From Devosia sp. (GTDB lineage: Bacteria; Pseudomonadota; Alphaproteobacteria; Rhizobiales; Devosiaceae): DNA of 45,682 nucleotides. The position numbers and the translations under genes are program-made. The DNA lies in the NCBI GenBank assembly GCA_028290665.1, contig JAQGJK010000014.1, positions 1-45,682 of the forward strand, in the 5' to 3' direction. A model generated the notes under the pieces. The model searched no databases and was not told the origin of the DNA. It saw nothing but the letters and a program-made list of their open reading frames with translations. Of the stretch, positions 1 to 9,272 are shown one piece after another (position 1 is the stretch's first letter; each line of letters begins with the position of its first letter).

Positions 1-1
1 A

Positions 2-2188
2 CTGTCGACCCGGGCGCATGCCGAGATCGCGTCGATCGATCTCGACGCGGTGCGTGCTGTTCCCGGCGTGGTCCGCATCCTGACCGCGGCGGATATTCCG
101 GGCGAGAACGACGTCAGCTCGGTGCACAAGCACGACGAGCCGCTGCTGGCGACGACGCATGCCGTCTATCACGGCCAGCCGATTTTCGTGGTGCTGGGCA
201 CCAGCCGTGACGCGGCGCGGCGGGCGGCGCGGCTGGCCAAGATCGAATATCGCGACCTGCCGCATGTCACCGATATCGCCGGTGCGCTGGCTGCAGGCGG
301 CACAGTAGTGACCGAGCCGATGAAGCTCGAGCGCGGTGATGTGGCCGCCGGCATGGCCAAGGCCGAACGTCGGCTCAAGGGCCAGACGGTGATCGGTGGC
401 CAGGAGCATTTCTACCTCGAAAGCCAGATCGCACTCGCGATTCCGGGCGAAGACAACGAGATGCTGATCCACTGCTCGACGCAGCACCCGACCGAAATCC
501 AGGTGATGGTCGGGCAGGTGCTTGGAGTTCCGCATGCCGCGATCACTGTCAATATGCGGCGCATGGGTGGCGGCTTCGGCGGCAAGGAAACGCAGGGCAA
601 TCTGTTCGCCGTGGTGGCGGCAATGGCGGCGGTGAAGTTCAAGCGGGCGGTGAAAATCCGGCCGGACCGGGACGATGATTTCATCATCACCGGCAAGCGC
701 CATGATTTCGTGGTGGATTATGACGTCGGGTACACCGCCGACGGGAAAATCCAGGCCGTGGCGGCAACTTATGCAGCGCGTGCGGGCTATTCGGCGGATT
801 TGTCGGGGCCGGTGACCGACCGGGCGCTGTTTCATGCCGACAATGCCTATTGGTATCCGGCGGTACGTCTGAATTCACTTCCGCTGTTCACCAACACGGT
901 ATCGAACACTGCGTTCCGGGGCTTTGGCGGGCCGCAGGGGATCATCGCGGCGGAGCGCTGGATCGAGGACATCGCCTATGCGCTCGGGCGCGATCCGCTC
1001 GAGATCCGCAAGGCCAATTTCTATGGCACCGATACCGATAATGTGACGCCCTATCATCAGGTGCTGGAGGACAATGTCATCCACCGGGTGGTGGCAGAAC
1101 TGGAGGGGAGTTCGGATTACCAGGCGCGGCGGGCGGCGGTGCTGGCGTTCAACGAAGGCAGCCAGGTGCTGAAGAAGGGCATCGCGCTGACGCCGGTGAA
1201 GTTCGGCATTTCATTCACGGCGACCTGGCACAACCAGGCCGGGGCGCTGATTCATGTCTATCGCGACGGATCGATCCATTTGAGCCATGGCGGCACCGAG
1301 ATGGGGCAGGGGCTGCACATCAAGGTGGCGCAGGTAGTCGCCGACGCGTTCGGCGTGCTGGTCGAGCGGGTGAAAATCACTGCGACCAATACCGGCAAGG
1401 TGCCGAACACCTCGGCGACGGCGGCGTCGTCGGGTACGGATCTCAATGGCATGGCGGCGCTCGATGGCGCCCGGCAGATCAAGGATCGGATGACGGCGCA
1501 TGCCGCCAAGATCTATGAGGTCGCGCCGGCGGACGTGGTGTGGGAGCGGGGCGGGATCAGGGCCGGGGAGCAGTTCGTCGAGTTCGGCGAATTGGCCACC
1601 TCATGCTGGATGAACCGGGTACAATTATCGGCGGCGGGGTTCTACCAGACGCCCAAGATATACTGGGACCGGGCGACGGGGCGCGGGCATCCGTTCTATT
1701 ATTTCGCCTATGGCGCGGCGTGCGCCGAAGTGACCATCGATACGCTGACCGGCGAGTATCAGGTCGACCGGGCCGATGTGCTAGAGGATGTGGGTCGCTC
1801 GCTCAACCCGGCGATCGATATCGGGCAGGTGGAGGGCGGTTTCATCCAGGGCATGGGGTGGCTGACCACCGAGGAACTGGTGTGGGACACCAATGGCGTG
1901 CTGCGGACGCATGCGCCATCGACCTACAAAATCCCTGTCGCCTCGGACACACCGCCGATCTTCAACGTGCGGCTGGCCGAGTGGAGCATCAACAAGGAGC
2001 CGGCGATCGGGCGGAGCAAGGCGGTGGGCGAGCCGCCGCTGGTGCTGGGGTATTGCGTGGTCGAAGCGCTGTCGATGGCGGTGGCGTCGGTCGCTGAGTA
2101 TCGCGTGGCGCCGCGGCTCGACATGCCGGTGACGCCGGAGCGGGTGCTGATGGGGGTCGAGCGGATGCGCGGGGCGGGTCAGCAGTGA
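2..2188 (+). CDS. xdhB: xanthine dehydrogenase molybdopterin-binding subunit, 5' end missing
   Basis: Large subunit of xanthine dehydrogenase, which oxidises hypoxanthine and xanthine to urate at a molybdenum centre in the cytoplasm. The frame is open from base 2 and already reads family-like residues (LSTRAHAEIASIDLDAV) before the first possible GTG at 50, so the gene runs off the left edge and roughly 50-60 N-terminal residues are missing. Visible cofactor motifs are GGGFGGKE, NTAFRGFGGPQG, GTEMGQGLH and, near the C terminus, KAVGEPP with the expected catalytic glutamate. The FeS/FAD subunit xdhA is expected just outside the window. The stop overlaps the xdhC start (TGATG). Family assignment is firm; whether the preferred substrate is xanthine or hypoxanthine cannot be read from sequence. 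Confidence 0.95.
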   Translation: MSTRAHAEIASIDLDAVRAVPGVVRILTAADIPGENDVSSVHKHDEPLLATTHAVYHGQPIFVVLGTSRDAARRAARLAKIEYRDLPHVTDIAGALAAGGTVVTEPMKLERGDVAAGMAKAERRLKGQTVIGGQEHFYLESQIALAIPGEDNEMLIHCSTQHPTEIQVMVGQVLGVPHAAITVNMRRMGGGFGGKETQGNLFAVVAAMAAVKFKRAVKIRPDRDDDFIITGKRHDFVVDYDVGYTADGKIQAVAATYAARAGYSADLSGPVTDRALFHADNAYWYPAVRLNSLPLFTNTVSNTAFRGFGGPQGIIAAERWIEDIAYALGRDPLEIRKANFYGTDTDNVTPYHQVLEDNVIHRVVAELEGSSDYQARRAAVLAFNEGSQVLKKGIALTPVKFGISFTATWHNQAGALIHVYRDGSIHLSHGGTEMGQGLHIKVAQVVADAFGVLVERVKITATNTGKVPNTSATAASSGTDLNGMAALDGARQIKDRMTAHAAKIYEVAPADVVWERGGIRAGEQFVEFGELATSCWMNRVQLSAAGFYQTPKIYWDRATGRGHPFYYFAYGAACAEVTIDTLTGEYQVDRADVLEDVGRSLNPAIDIGQVEGGFIQGMGWLTTEELVWDTNGVLRTHAPSTYKIPVASDTPPIFNVRLAEWSINKEPAIGRSKAVGEPPLVLGYCVVEALSMAVASVAEYRVAPRLDMPVTPERVLMGVERMRGAGQQ

Positions 2189-3045
2189 TGATGACCCCAG
2201 CCTCCATTTCGGCGTTCCTCGCTGTGCCGAGCGTGGTGGCCGAAATTACCGCAGTGCGCGGGTCGTCGCCGCGGAATGCCAGGACGTTCATGCTGATTTC
2301 GGCAGATCGGATGCTCGGAACCATTGGGGGTGGGGCGCTAGAGCATCTGGTGATCGAGCGGGCGCGGCAGGTGCTGGGCGGGCGGCGCGATGGGGATACG
2401 CTTGAGGTGCCGCTTGGGCCCGAGATCGGGCAATGCTGCGGGGGGCGGGTCAATCTGGCGCTTGGCATCGTTGATGCGGCCAAGGCCGAGGCACTGGCGG
2501 CGCGGGTGACGGCCGAGCAGGCGGCGCGTCCGCACGTGCTGCTGTTCGGAGCCGGGCATGTCGGGCAGGCACTGGCGCGGGCGCTGGCATTGCTGCCGGT
2601 GCAAGTGAGCGTGATCGATACGCGGAGTGACGAACTGGTCGGGTTGCCCGAGACGGTGACGGCGAAAGTCGTCGCCATGCCCGAAGCGCTGGTGCGTTCG
2701 GCGCCGCGCGGCAGTTCATACGTGATCCTGACGCATGACCATGCGCTCGATTTCCTCATCGCCAACGAGGCGCTGCAGCGCGATGATGCACCCTATGTCG
2801 GCATGGTCGGCAGCCGGACCAAGCGGGCGAAATTTGCCAGCTGGTTCAGCGCCGAGGGCGGGGAGCGGGAGTTGTTGTCGCGGCTGGTATCGCCGATCGG
2901 TGGCAACGGCTTTGGGGATAAGCGGCCGGAAGTGATCGCGGCGCTGGCGGCGGCCGAAATAATGGTCCACATTGCCCGGCGGGAAGCTGAAATTACTGGC
3001 CGGCTGGTGACCACGGGGGCGTTGGGAACCGTCGATGAACGATAG
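2188..3045 (+). CDS. xdhC: xanthine dehydrogenase accessory protein XdhC
   Basis: XdhC binds molybdenum cofactor, promotes its sulfuration and delivers it to xanthine dehydrogenase. The 285-residue protein has the N-terminal XdhC block (TAVRGSSPRNARTF, GTIGGGALEH) and a Rossmann-like C-terminal domain starting at LLFGAGHVGQALA, with the conserved YVGMVGSRTKR downstream. I chose the ATG at 2188, which overlaps the xdhB stop by one base. An in-frame GTG lies just before it at 2185 and an ATG just after it at 2191, so the start is uncertain by one codon. It overlaps the next gene by 11 bases, so the transporter genes are probably translated from the same message. Confidence 0.92.
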   Translation: MMTPASISAFLAVPSVVAEITAVRGSSPRNARTFMLISADRMLGTIGGGALEHLVIERARQVLGGRRDGDTLEVPLGPEIGQCCGGRVNLALGIVDAAKAEALAARVTAEQAARPHVLLFGAGHVGQALARALALLPVQVSVIDTRSDELVGLPETVTAKVVAMPEALVRSAPRGSSYVILTHDHALDFLIANEALQRDDAPYVGMVGSRTKRAKFASWFSAEGGERELLSRLVSPIGGNGFGDKRPEVIAALAAAEIMVHIARREAEITGRLVTTGALGTVDER

Positions 3046-4642
3046 ATTGCCAAATCGGCTGGAGCTGATCGGGATCACCAAGCGATTCCCGGGCGTGCTT
3101 GCCAACGACAACGTGTCGTTTGCCGTGAAACCCGGCGAAATTCATGCGCTGCTGGGCGAGAACGGCGCCGGTAAATCGACGCTGGTGAAGATGATCTACG
3201 GCATCATGCAGCCCGATGCCGGGGATATCCTGTGGAACAATCAGGAGATTACCGTCGCCAACCCGAAGGCGGCGCGGAAGCTTGGCATCGGCATGGTGTT
3301 CCAGCATTTCTCGCTGTTCGACGCGCTGACGGTGCTGGAAAATATCGCGCTCGGCATGGATGCCAAGATCCCGCAGCGCGAGCTCGAAGTGAAAATCCGG
3401 GCGGTGATGCAGCAATACGGGTTGCTGCTCGATCCGCGCCGCACCGTCGCGACGTTGTCGGTCGGCGAGCGGCAACGGATCGAGATCGTGCGGGCGCTGC
3501 TGCTCGACCCCAAGCTGCTGATCATGGACGAGCCGACTTCAGTGCTGACGCCGCAGGAGGTGGAGCAATTGTTCGTGGTGTTGCGCAAGCTCGCCTCGGA
3601 GGGCTGCTCGATCCTCTATATTTCGCACAAGCTGCACGAGATCAAAGCGCTGTGCGACACGGCGACGATTTTGCGGGGCGGCAAACTGGTCGATACCTGC
3701 GACCCCAAGGAAGAGACGTCGCGCTCGATGGCCGAAAAGATGATCGGCGCGGGGCTGAAGGAAATCAAGAAGCCGGCCAACACGCTGCTGGGACGGCCCA
3801 AATTTATCGTTGACCGGCTGACGACGCGGCCCGACGGGGCAGTGGGGATCGGCATCGCCGAGGTTAGTTTCACGGTGCATGTCGGCGAGATTTTCGGCAT
3901 CGCCGGGGTGGCGGGCAATGGGCAGAACGCGTTACTCGATGCGCTGTCGGGCGAAATCACCGTGCGGCGGGGCGAGGCGATCCGGCTCGATGAGGCGCCG
4001 ATCGGGGCGGTGGGGCCGACGGAGCGGCGGCGGCACGGGCTGTCGGCCGTGCCCGAGGAACGGAATGGCCATGCGGCGGTGCCGGAGTTCGCGCTGTACG
4101 ACAACAGCGTGCTGACGGCGCGCGACCGGATGAAGATGGTGCGCAGCGGGCTGCTGCGGCGGGGCGTCGCCAAGACTTACACCGACAAGGTGATCGCGGA
4201 GTTTGCGGTCAAGGCGCAGGGACCGAATGCGACGGCAGGATCGCTGTCGGGCGGGAATTTGCAGAAATACATCATGGGGCGGGAGATCCTGCAGAACCCA
4301 TCGGTACTGGTAGTCAGCCAGCCGACCTGGGGGGTCGATGCGGGGGCCGCGGCGGCAATCCATCAGGCGCTGGTCGACCTCGCGGCGGAAGGGTCGGCCA
4401 TCGTGCTGATCAGCCAGGACCTCGATGAACTGCTGTCGCTGTGCAATACGCTGGCGGTGATCAACGAGGGGCGGCTGTCGCGGCCGATGAACATCGAAGA
4501 TGTGTCGATCGAGGAGATCGGGTTGCTGATGGGCGGGGTGCACGGGGAGTCGGCGGAGATGGCGCCGACGGTGGTGCCGCCGACGACTATCGTGGCGCCG
4601 ACCCCAATGGCCCCGGAGGCGGAGCCCGCTCATGCGCATTAA
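3035..4642 (+). CDS. nucleoside/purine ABC transporter, tandem ATP-binding protein
   Basis: Energises an importer of the BMP/nucleoside group of ABC transporters. The 535-residue protein carries two ATPase domains. The first has Walker A GENGAGKST at 41-49, signature LSVGERQR near 141-148 and Walker B LLIMDEPTS near 161-169. The second has the degenerate P-loop GVAGNGQN near 290, signature LSGGNLQK near 404 and VVSQPTWGVD near 427, where glutamine replaces the catalytic glutamate. This asymmetry is normal for RbsA/NupO-type ATPases. A proline- and alanine-rich C-terminal tail of about 30 residues is extra. Its placement straight after xdhC suggests a purine or purine nucleoside as substrate; that is inference from context. 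Confidence 0.9.
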   Translation: MNDRLPNRLELIGITKRFPGVLANDNVSFAVKPGEIHALLGENGAGKSTLVKMIYGIMQPDAGDILWNNQEITVANPKAARKLGIGMVFQHFSLFDALTVLENIALGMDAKIPQRELEVKIRAVMQQYGLLLDPRRTVATLSVGERQRIEIVRALLLDPKLLIMDEPTSVLTPQEVEQLFVVLRKLASEGCSILYISHKLHEIKALCDTATILRGGKLVDTCDPKEETSRSMAEKMIGAGLKEIKKPANTLLGRPKFIVDRLTTRPDGAVGIGIAEVSFTVHVGEIFGIAGVAGNGQNALLDALSGEITVRRGEAIRLDEAPIGAVGPTERRRHGLSAVPEERNGHAAVPEFALYDNSVLTARDRMKMVRSGLLRRGVAKTYTDKVIAEFAVKAQGPNATAGSLSGGNLQKYIMGREILQNPSVLVVSQPTWGVDAGAAAAIHQALVDLAAEGSAIVLISQDLDELLSLCNTLAVINEGRLSRPMNIEDVSIEEIGLLMGGVHGESAEMAPTVVPPTTIVAPTPMAPEAEPAHAH

Positions 4643-5738
4643 GCTCGAAAAGCGCCCCGATCCGAGCCGGCTGATGCTGGTGGTGACGCCGATCGCCTCG
4701 GTGCTGCTGACCATGCTGCTTGGGGTGATCGTGTTCGACGCGCTCGGCATCGACGGGCAGCGGGCGGTGATCGACATTTTCCTGACGCCGCTGCTGGCGT
4801 CGTACAAATGGCAGGACGTGGCGGTGAAGGCCGCGCCGCTGATCATCATCGGGCTCGGGCTGTCGATCGGCAACCGGGCCAATGTGTGGAATATCGGCGC
4901 CGAGGGGCAATACGTCATCGGGGCGCTGTGTGCGGCGGGAGTCGGGATCGCGGCGGGACCGGTCGGCGGGCCGCTGGTGATTGCCGCGATGATTATGGCC
5001 GGGATCGTTGGGGGCGGCGCCTGGGCGGCAGTGCCGGCGGTGCTGAAGACCCGGCTCGGGGTCAACGAAATCCTCTCGACGCTGATGTTCACTTATGTGG
5101 CGCTGCAGGTGCTGAGCTATCTGGTCGGCGGGCCGTTCAAGGACCCGAATGGACGGAATTTTCCCGCCACGGCGCCGCTGACGGCGGATCAGACGCTGCC
5201 GCTGCTGCCATTCACCAGCGTGCATCTCGGGGTCGGCGTGGCGCTGGTGTTGCCGTTCCTGTTCTGGTTCTTGATGTCGCGCTCGGTGTTTGGCTATCAG
5301 ATCCGCGTGGTCGGCGCGGCGCCGCACGCAGCGCGGCATGGCGGGTTCGACGGCAACCAGACGGTGTGGCTGGCCTTGCTGATCGGCGGCGGCATGGCAG
5401 GGCTCGCGGGGGCGCTCGAATTTACCGGCGCGCTCAAGACCATCAATCTCGGGTTTCCGTCGGGCTATGGCTTTACGGCGATCATCGTCGCCTTCCTCGG
5501 GCGGCTCCATCCGATCGGCGTGCTGATTGCCGGCATTGTCTTGGCGGTGACTTATGTCGGCGGGCAGGTGGCGCAGACGACGGTGCATATCCCCAACGCC
5601 ACGGCGGGAATTTTCCAGGCGATGATGCTGTTCTTCATCCTCGCGAGCGACATTTTCGTGCGCTACCGCGTGCGGTTCATCGGCTCACCGAAGTCGGCCG
5701 TGTCGCCTGCGGCACCGGCTCCGGCGGCGGGGGAATAG
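4632..5738 (+). CDS. nucleoside/purine ABC transporter permease 1
   Basis: Integral membrane permease of the branched-chain/ribose type (BPD_transp_2 family), 368 residues with about eight to ten hydrophobic segments. Family residues are visible in GLGLSIGNRANVWNIGAEGQ, LGVNEILSTLMFTYVAL and GYGFTAIIVAFLGRLHPIG. The N terminus begins with a short charged stretch (MRIKLEKRPDPSRL) and one hydrophobic anchor. The ATG overlaps the ATPase gene by 11 bases and the stop is two bases before the second permease, so coupled translation is likely. It should form the heteromeric channel with the next gene product. Confidence 0.9.
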   Translation: MRIKLEKRPDPSRLMLVVTPIASVLLTMLLGVIVFDALGIDGQRAVIDIFLTPLLASYKWQDVAVKAAPLIIIGLGLSIGNRANVWNIGAEGQYVIGALCAAGVGIAAGPVGGPLVIAAMIMAGIVGGGAWAAVPAVLKTRLGVNEILSTLMFTYVALQVLSYLVGGPFKDPNGRNFPATAPLTADQTLPLLPFTSVHLGVGVALVLPFLFWFLMSRSVFGYQIRVVGAAPHAARHGGFDGNQTVWLALLIGGGMAGLAGALEFTGALKTINLGFPSGYGFTAIIVAFLGRLHPIGVLIAGIVLAVTYVGGQVAQTTVHIPNATAGIFQAMMLFFILASDIFVRYRVRFIGSPKSAVSPAAPAPAAGE

Positions 5739-5740
5739 CG

Positions 5741-6682
5741 ATGGGCACGGATTTCGTCATCGCGGCGATCATCACCATCATCGGTATTTCGACGCCGATC
5801 CTGTTGGCGGGCCTCGGCGAACTGGTGGTGGAAAAGGCCGGCGTGCTCAACCTCGGGGTCGAGGGGATGATGCTGATCGGGGCGATCACCGGCTTTGCGG
5901 TCACGGTGATGACCGGCAATCCCTGGCTCGGCGTACTGGGTGCGGCGGCTGGCGGGGCGCTGTCGGCGCTGCTGTTCGGGTTTTTCGTGTTGACGCTCAA
6001 TTCCAATCAGGTGGCCACGGGGCTGGCGCTGACGATCTTTGGCACGGGCCTGTCGTCGCTGATTGGACTGAGCTTCGTCGGGCGAATCGTGCCGCAGTTC
6101 GGCTCGAGCTTTCCACCGGCGCTGTCTCGCGATCCGATCGGGAGGCTGTTCTTTTCCTATTCGCCGCTGGTGTATTTCGCGCTCGCCATGGTGTTCGTGG
6201 TGGCGTGGTTCCTCAGGCGGACGCGGAGCGGGCTGATCCTCCGGGCGGTCGGGGAAAACGACCTCAGCGCGCATTCGATCGGCTATTCGGTGATCGGCGT
6301 GCGCTACCTCGCGGTGGCGTTCGGCGGGGCTATGGCCGGCATTGGCGGGGCATACTTTTCCCTCGTCATCACCCCGATGTGGGCTGAGCGGATGACCTCC
6401 GGCCGCGGCTGGATCGCTCTGGCGCTGGTGGTGTTCGCCAGCTGGAAAGCCGGGCGGCTGCTGATCGGGTCGCTGTTTTTCGGCGTGCTGATGTGGCTCG
6501 AACTCAATGCCAAGGCGGGCGGGCTGTCGTTCATGCCCTATGCCGGCAGCATTCCATCGCAATTCTGGGCGGCAATGCCCTACCTCATGACCGTCGTGGT
6601 CCTCGCGCTGATTTCGATGCGCGACCGCGGCGGCTCCAGCGCGCCGGCGTGCCTCGGCAAGCCGTTCCTCCCCGCAACCTAA
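5741..6682 (+). CDS. nucleoside/purine ABC transporter permease 2
   Basis: Second permease of the same importer, 313 residues, with the family signature GELVVEKAGVLNLGVEGMML near the N terminus, GRGWIALALVVFASWKAG in the C-terminal half and eight or so membrane segments. The same frame is open far upstream, inside permease 1, but the ATG at 5741 directly follows that gene's stop and starts the normal family N terminus, so the longer reading is not a gene. The gene for the binding protein starts 29 bases downstream. Confidence 0.9.
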   Translation: MGTDFVIAAIITIIGISTPILLAGLGELVVEKAGVLNLGVEGMMLIGAITGFAVTVMTGNPWLGVLGAAAGGALSALLFGFFVLTLNSNQVATGLALTIFGTGLSSLIGLSFVGRIVPQFGSSFPPALSRDPIGRLFFSYSPLVYFALAMVFVVAWFLRRTRSGLILRAVGENDLSAHSIGYSVIGVRYLAVAFGGAMAGIGGAYFSLVITPMWAERMTSGRGWIALALVVFASWKAGRLLIGSLFFGVLMWLELNAKAGGLSFMPYAGSIPSQFWAAMPYLMTVVVLALISMRDRGGSSAPACLGKPFLPAT

Positions 6683-6711
6683 AACACGATAGACAACAGG
6701 AGACGATCTTA

Positions 6712-7794
6712 ATGGCTAAACTCAATCGCCGCGCTTTCATCGCCGCGGCCGGCGCGGCAGCAGCCGTGCTGCCGTTGACCGGAAACGCCTTCGCGCAGGA
6801 AAAACTCAAGGTGGGCTTTGTCTTCCTTGGTCCGATCGGCGACTATGGCTGGACCTGGGCGCACAACAAGGGCCGCGAAGCCGTGGACGCCGCCCTCGGC
6901 GACCAGGTCGAGACGATTTATGTCGAGAACGTCGCCGAAGACGCCTCGGCGATCCCGGTGTTCCGTGATCTCGCCCAGCAGGGCTGCAAACTGATTTTCG
7001 GCGCGACATATGGCTACATGGACCAGATGGTCCAGGTCGCTGCCGAATTCCCCGACGTCAAATTCGAGCATTGCACGGGCTTCAAGCGCGCCGACAACCT
7101 CGCCACCTACAATTCACGCTTCCATGAAGGCCGCGCCGTGCTCGGCACCATCGCGGGCAAGATGAGCAAATCGGGGGTGATGGGCTATCTCGGCTCCTAC
7201 AAGGTGCCGGAAGTCGTGCTCGGGGTGAACTCGTTCATCCTGGCGGCGCAGAAGCAGAACCCGGCGGCGACGCTGAAACTGGTGTTCATCGACAGCTGGT
7301 TCGATCCCCCGAAGGAAGCCGCCGCGACCGAAACGCTGCTCAACCTTGGCTGCGATCTCGTCACCACCCACACCGACAGCCCAGCGGCACTGCAAATCCT
7401 CGAACAGCGCGGGCTGTACGGCTTCGGGCAGGGCGCCGACATGTCCTCCTTCGCACCGAACGCCCATTTGACCGCCATCGAAGATATCTGGGGTCCGTAT
7501 TACATCGAGCGGGTCCAGGCCGTGCTCGACGGCACCTGGGCCTCGGCTGATACCTGGGACGGCATAGCGGATGGCACCGTGGTGATTTCGCCTTATAATC
7601 CAGCGATTCCGGCCGACGTGGTCGCGCTGGCCGAAGAGGTCAAGGCGGGCTATGTGGCCGGCACCTACGACGTCTTCACCGGTCCGATCTACGACACCGA
7701 GGGGACGCTGCGGGTCAAGGACGGTGAAATCCTGCCGCTTAGCGACCTCGCGGTGATGGACTGGTTCGTCAAAGGCGTCGAAACCGCCGCCTGA
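6712..7794 (+). CDS. BMP-family substrate-binding protein of the nucleoside/purine importer
   Basis: Periplasmic binding protein of the BmpA/Med family, 360 residues, which captures the ligand for the two permeases upstream. The N terminus MAKLNRRAFIAAAGAAAAVL looks like a twin-arginine or Sec signal, ending around AFAQE. After it come KVGFVFLGPIGDYGWTWAHN and QVETIYVENVAEDASAIPVF, both typical of the family. A good Shine-Dalgarno run (caggaga) lies about 11 bases before the ATG. It is the last gene of the transporter operon, followed by an intrinsic terminator. Close relatives bind purine nucleosides or purine bases; the exact ligand is not shown by the sequence. Confidence 0.9.
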   Translation: MAKLNRRAFIAAAGAAAAVLPLTGNAFAQEKLKVGFVFLGPIGDYGWTWAHNKGREAVDAALGDQVETIYVENVAEDASAIPVFRDLAQQGCKLIFGATYGYMDQMVQVAAEFPDVKFEHCTGFKRADNLATYNSRFHEGRAVLGTIAGKMSKSGVMGYLGSYKVPEVVLGVNSFILAAQKQNPAATLKLVFIDSWFDPPKEAAATETLLNLGCDLVTTHTDSPAALQILEQRGLYGFGQGADMSSFAPNAHLTAIEDIWGPYYIERVQAVLDGTWASADTWDGIADGTVVISPYNPAIPADVVALAEEVKAGYVAGTYDVFTGPIYDTEGTLRVKDGEILPLSDLAVMDWFVKGVETAA

Positions 7795-7817
7795 ACGGGT
7801 GAGGTGAATTGGGAGGA

Positions 7818-7840
7818 GGCGGGTGCGAACCCGCCTTTTT
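7818..7840 (+). terminator. intrinsic terminator of the xdh-transporter operon
   Basis: A perfect 7-bp stem (GGCGGGT paired with ACCCGCC) with loop GCGA is followed directly by five T residues, 24 bases after the binding-protein stop codon. Confidence 0.85.
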
Positions 7841-7875
7841 CTTATGGGGATGAGTTGGCTGTCGATAGTGCGCCC

Positions 7876-7934
7876 GGCCGCCCCTTCCACCGCCTGATGG
7901 CGGTCGCCCTCCCCCGTGCTGTGCACGGGAGAGG
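7876..7934. repeat. double-hairpin intergenic repeat (family A)
   Basis: Two adjacent hairpins, ACCGCC-tgat-GGCGGT (7889-7904) and CCCGTGC-tgt-GCACGGG (7913-7929), separated by a pyrimidine-rich linker (tcgccctcc). The same architecture, with different stem bases but the same linker and the same GGGAGAGGA end, occurs at 24941-24991. Covarying stems with conserved linkers point to a REP-type element. Confidence 0.65.
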
Positions 7935-8045
7935 AAAGTGGGGTTTTACCAGCTATGCGGTTTGAGACGACTGGCGGTGCCGCTTGGGGGCTTTTCTTGC
8001 GGTGGTTGGGGCGTCAGTGTGTTCGCGGGGCCGGAGTTAAACTGA

Positions 8046-9272
8046 ATGCCTGACTACGCGATCTTCTGGGAGTGGCTGAGTTTTGCGGTGCGGTGGACGC
8101 ATGTCATCACGGCGGTCGCCTGGATCGGGTCGTCGTTTTATTTCATTGCGCTCGACCTCGGGCTCAGGAAGACGCCGAGCCTGCCGCCGTTGGCGCATGG
8201 CGAGGAGTGGCAGGTGCATGGGGGCGGGTTCTATCACATCCAGAAATATCTGGTGGCGCCGGCGTTTTTGCCCGAACACCTGACCTGGTTCAAATGGGAA
8301 AGCTATTTTACCTGGATCAGCGGCTTCATGCTGCTGGTGGTGGTTTACTACTTCGGCGCCGACCTGTTCCTCGTCGATCGGAGCGTGCTCGATATTCCGG
8401 CGTGGGGGGCGATCCTGTTGTCGATGGGGTCGATCGTGCTGGGCTGGGTGGTCTACGACGCGCTGTGCAAATCGCCGATCGGCAATTCGACGACGGGCTT
8501 GATGGTGGTGCTGTTCGCCATCCTCACGGCGATGGCCTGGGCCTATACGCAGGTGTTCACCGGCCGGGCGGCGATGCTGCATATGGGGGCGTTTACGGCG
8601 ACGATCATGGCGGCGAACGTCGCGATGATCATCATCCCGAACCAGAGGGTGGTGGTCGAAGATTTGCGCGCTGGACGAACGCCGGCGGCGAAGTATGGGA
8701 AGATCGCCAAGCAACGGTCGCTGCATAACAACTACCTGACGCTGCCGGTCATTTTCTTCATGCTGTCAAGCCATTACCCGCTGGCGTTCGCGACGCAGTT
8801 CAACTGGCTGATCGCCTCGCTGATCTTCCTTGAGGGCGTGGTGATCCGGCATTTCTTCAATTCGCGGCATGCGCGGAAGGGCAATCCGACCTGGACGTGG
8901 CTGGCGGCGGTGGTGATTTTCCTGTTGATCGCCTGGCTGTCGAGCGTGCCGCGGGCGATCCCTGCGGGGGAGGTGGCGCTGGCGTCACCGACGGCGCAGC
9001 GTTTCCTCGAGGCGCCGAGCTTTGCCGATGCGAGCCTCCTGGTGCAGACGCGGTGTTCGATGTGTCACACCGCCGAGCCGGCGTGGCCGGGGGTGTATCA
9101 GGCGCCGAAGGGCGTGCATCTCGACACCGACATCGCCATCGCCGAGCATGCGCGGGAAATCGTGCTGCAGGCTGGGTGGTCGCATGCGATGCCGCCGGGC
9201 AATGTCACCGGGATCACCGAAACCGAGCGACGCGTGCTGGTCGGCTGGTACCGCGACGGGTCGGGGACGTGA
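8046..9272 (+). CDS. puuD: membrane-bound urate hydroxylase PuuD with cytochrome c domain
   Basis: PuuD oxidises urate to 5-hydroxyisourate in the inner membrane and passes electrons to a fused cytochrome c, unlike soluble uricase, which reduces oxygen to peroxide. The 408-residue protein has about eight membrane segments, starting with the family N terminus FAVRWTHVITAVAWIGSSFY, and conserved IIPNQRVVVEDLRAG and YLTLPVIFFMLSSHYP. Its C-terminal periplasmic domain carries one haem c site, CSMCH at 337-341. It starts about 250 bases after the transporter operon, with its own upstream region, and overlaps guaD by four bases. The family was defined in Agrobacterium; the urate role here follows from similarity and from xdh and guaD alongside. 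Confidence 0.92.
   Translation: MPDYAIFWEWLSFAVRWTHVITAVAWIGSSFYFIALDLGLRKTPSLPPLAHGEEWQVHGGGFYHIQKYLVAPAFLPEHLTWFKWESYFTWISGFMLLVVVYYFGADLFLVDRSVLDIPAWGAILLSMGSIVLGWVVYDALCKSPIGNSTTGLMVVLFAILTAMAWAYTQVFTGRAAMLHMGAFTATIMAANVAMIIIPNQRVVVEDLRAGRTPAAKYGKIAKQRSLHNNYLTLPVIFFMLSSHYPLAFATQFNWLIASLIFLEGVVIRHFFNSRHARKGNPTWTWLAAVVIFLLIAWLSSVPRAIPAGEVALASPTAQRFLEAPSFADASLLVQTRCSMCHTAEPAWPGVYQAPKGVHLDTDIAIAEHAREIVLQAGWSHAMPPGNVTGITETERRVLVGWYRDGSGT

Noticed and set aside
3035-4642. Degenerate second ATPase domain as a sign of inactivation
   Set aside because: A degenerate Walker A and SQPT in the second domain are normal for this transporter subfamily.
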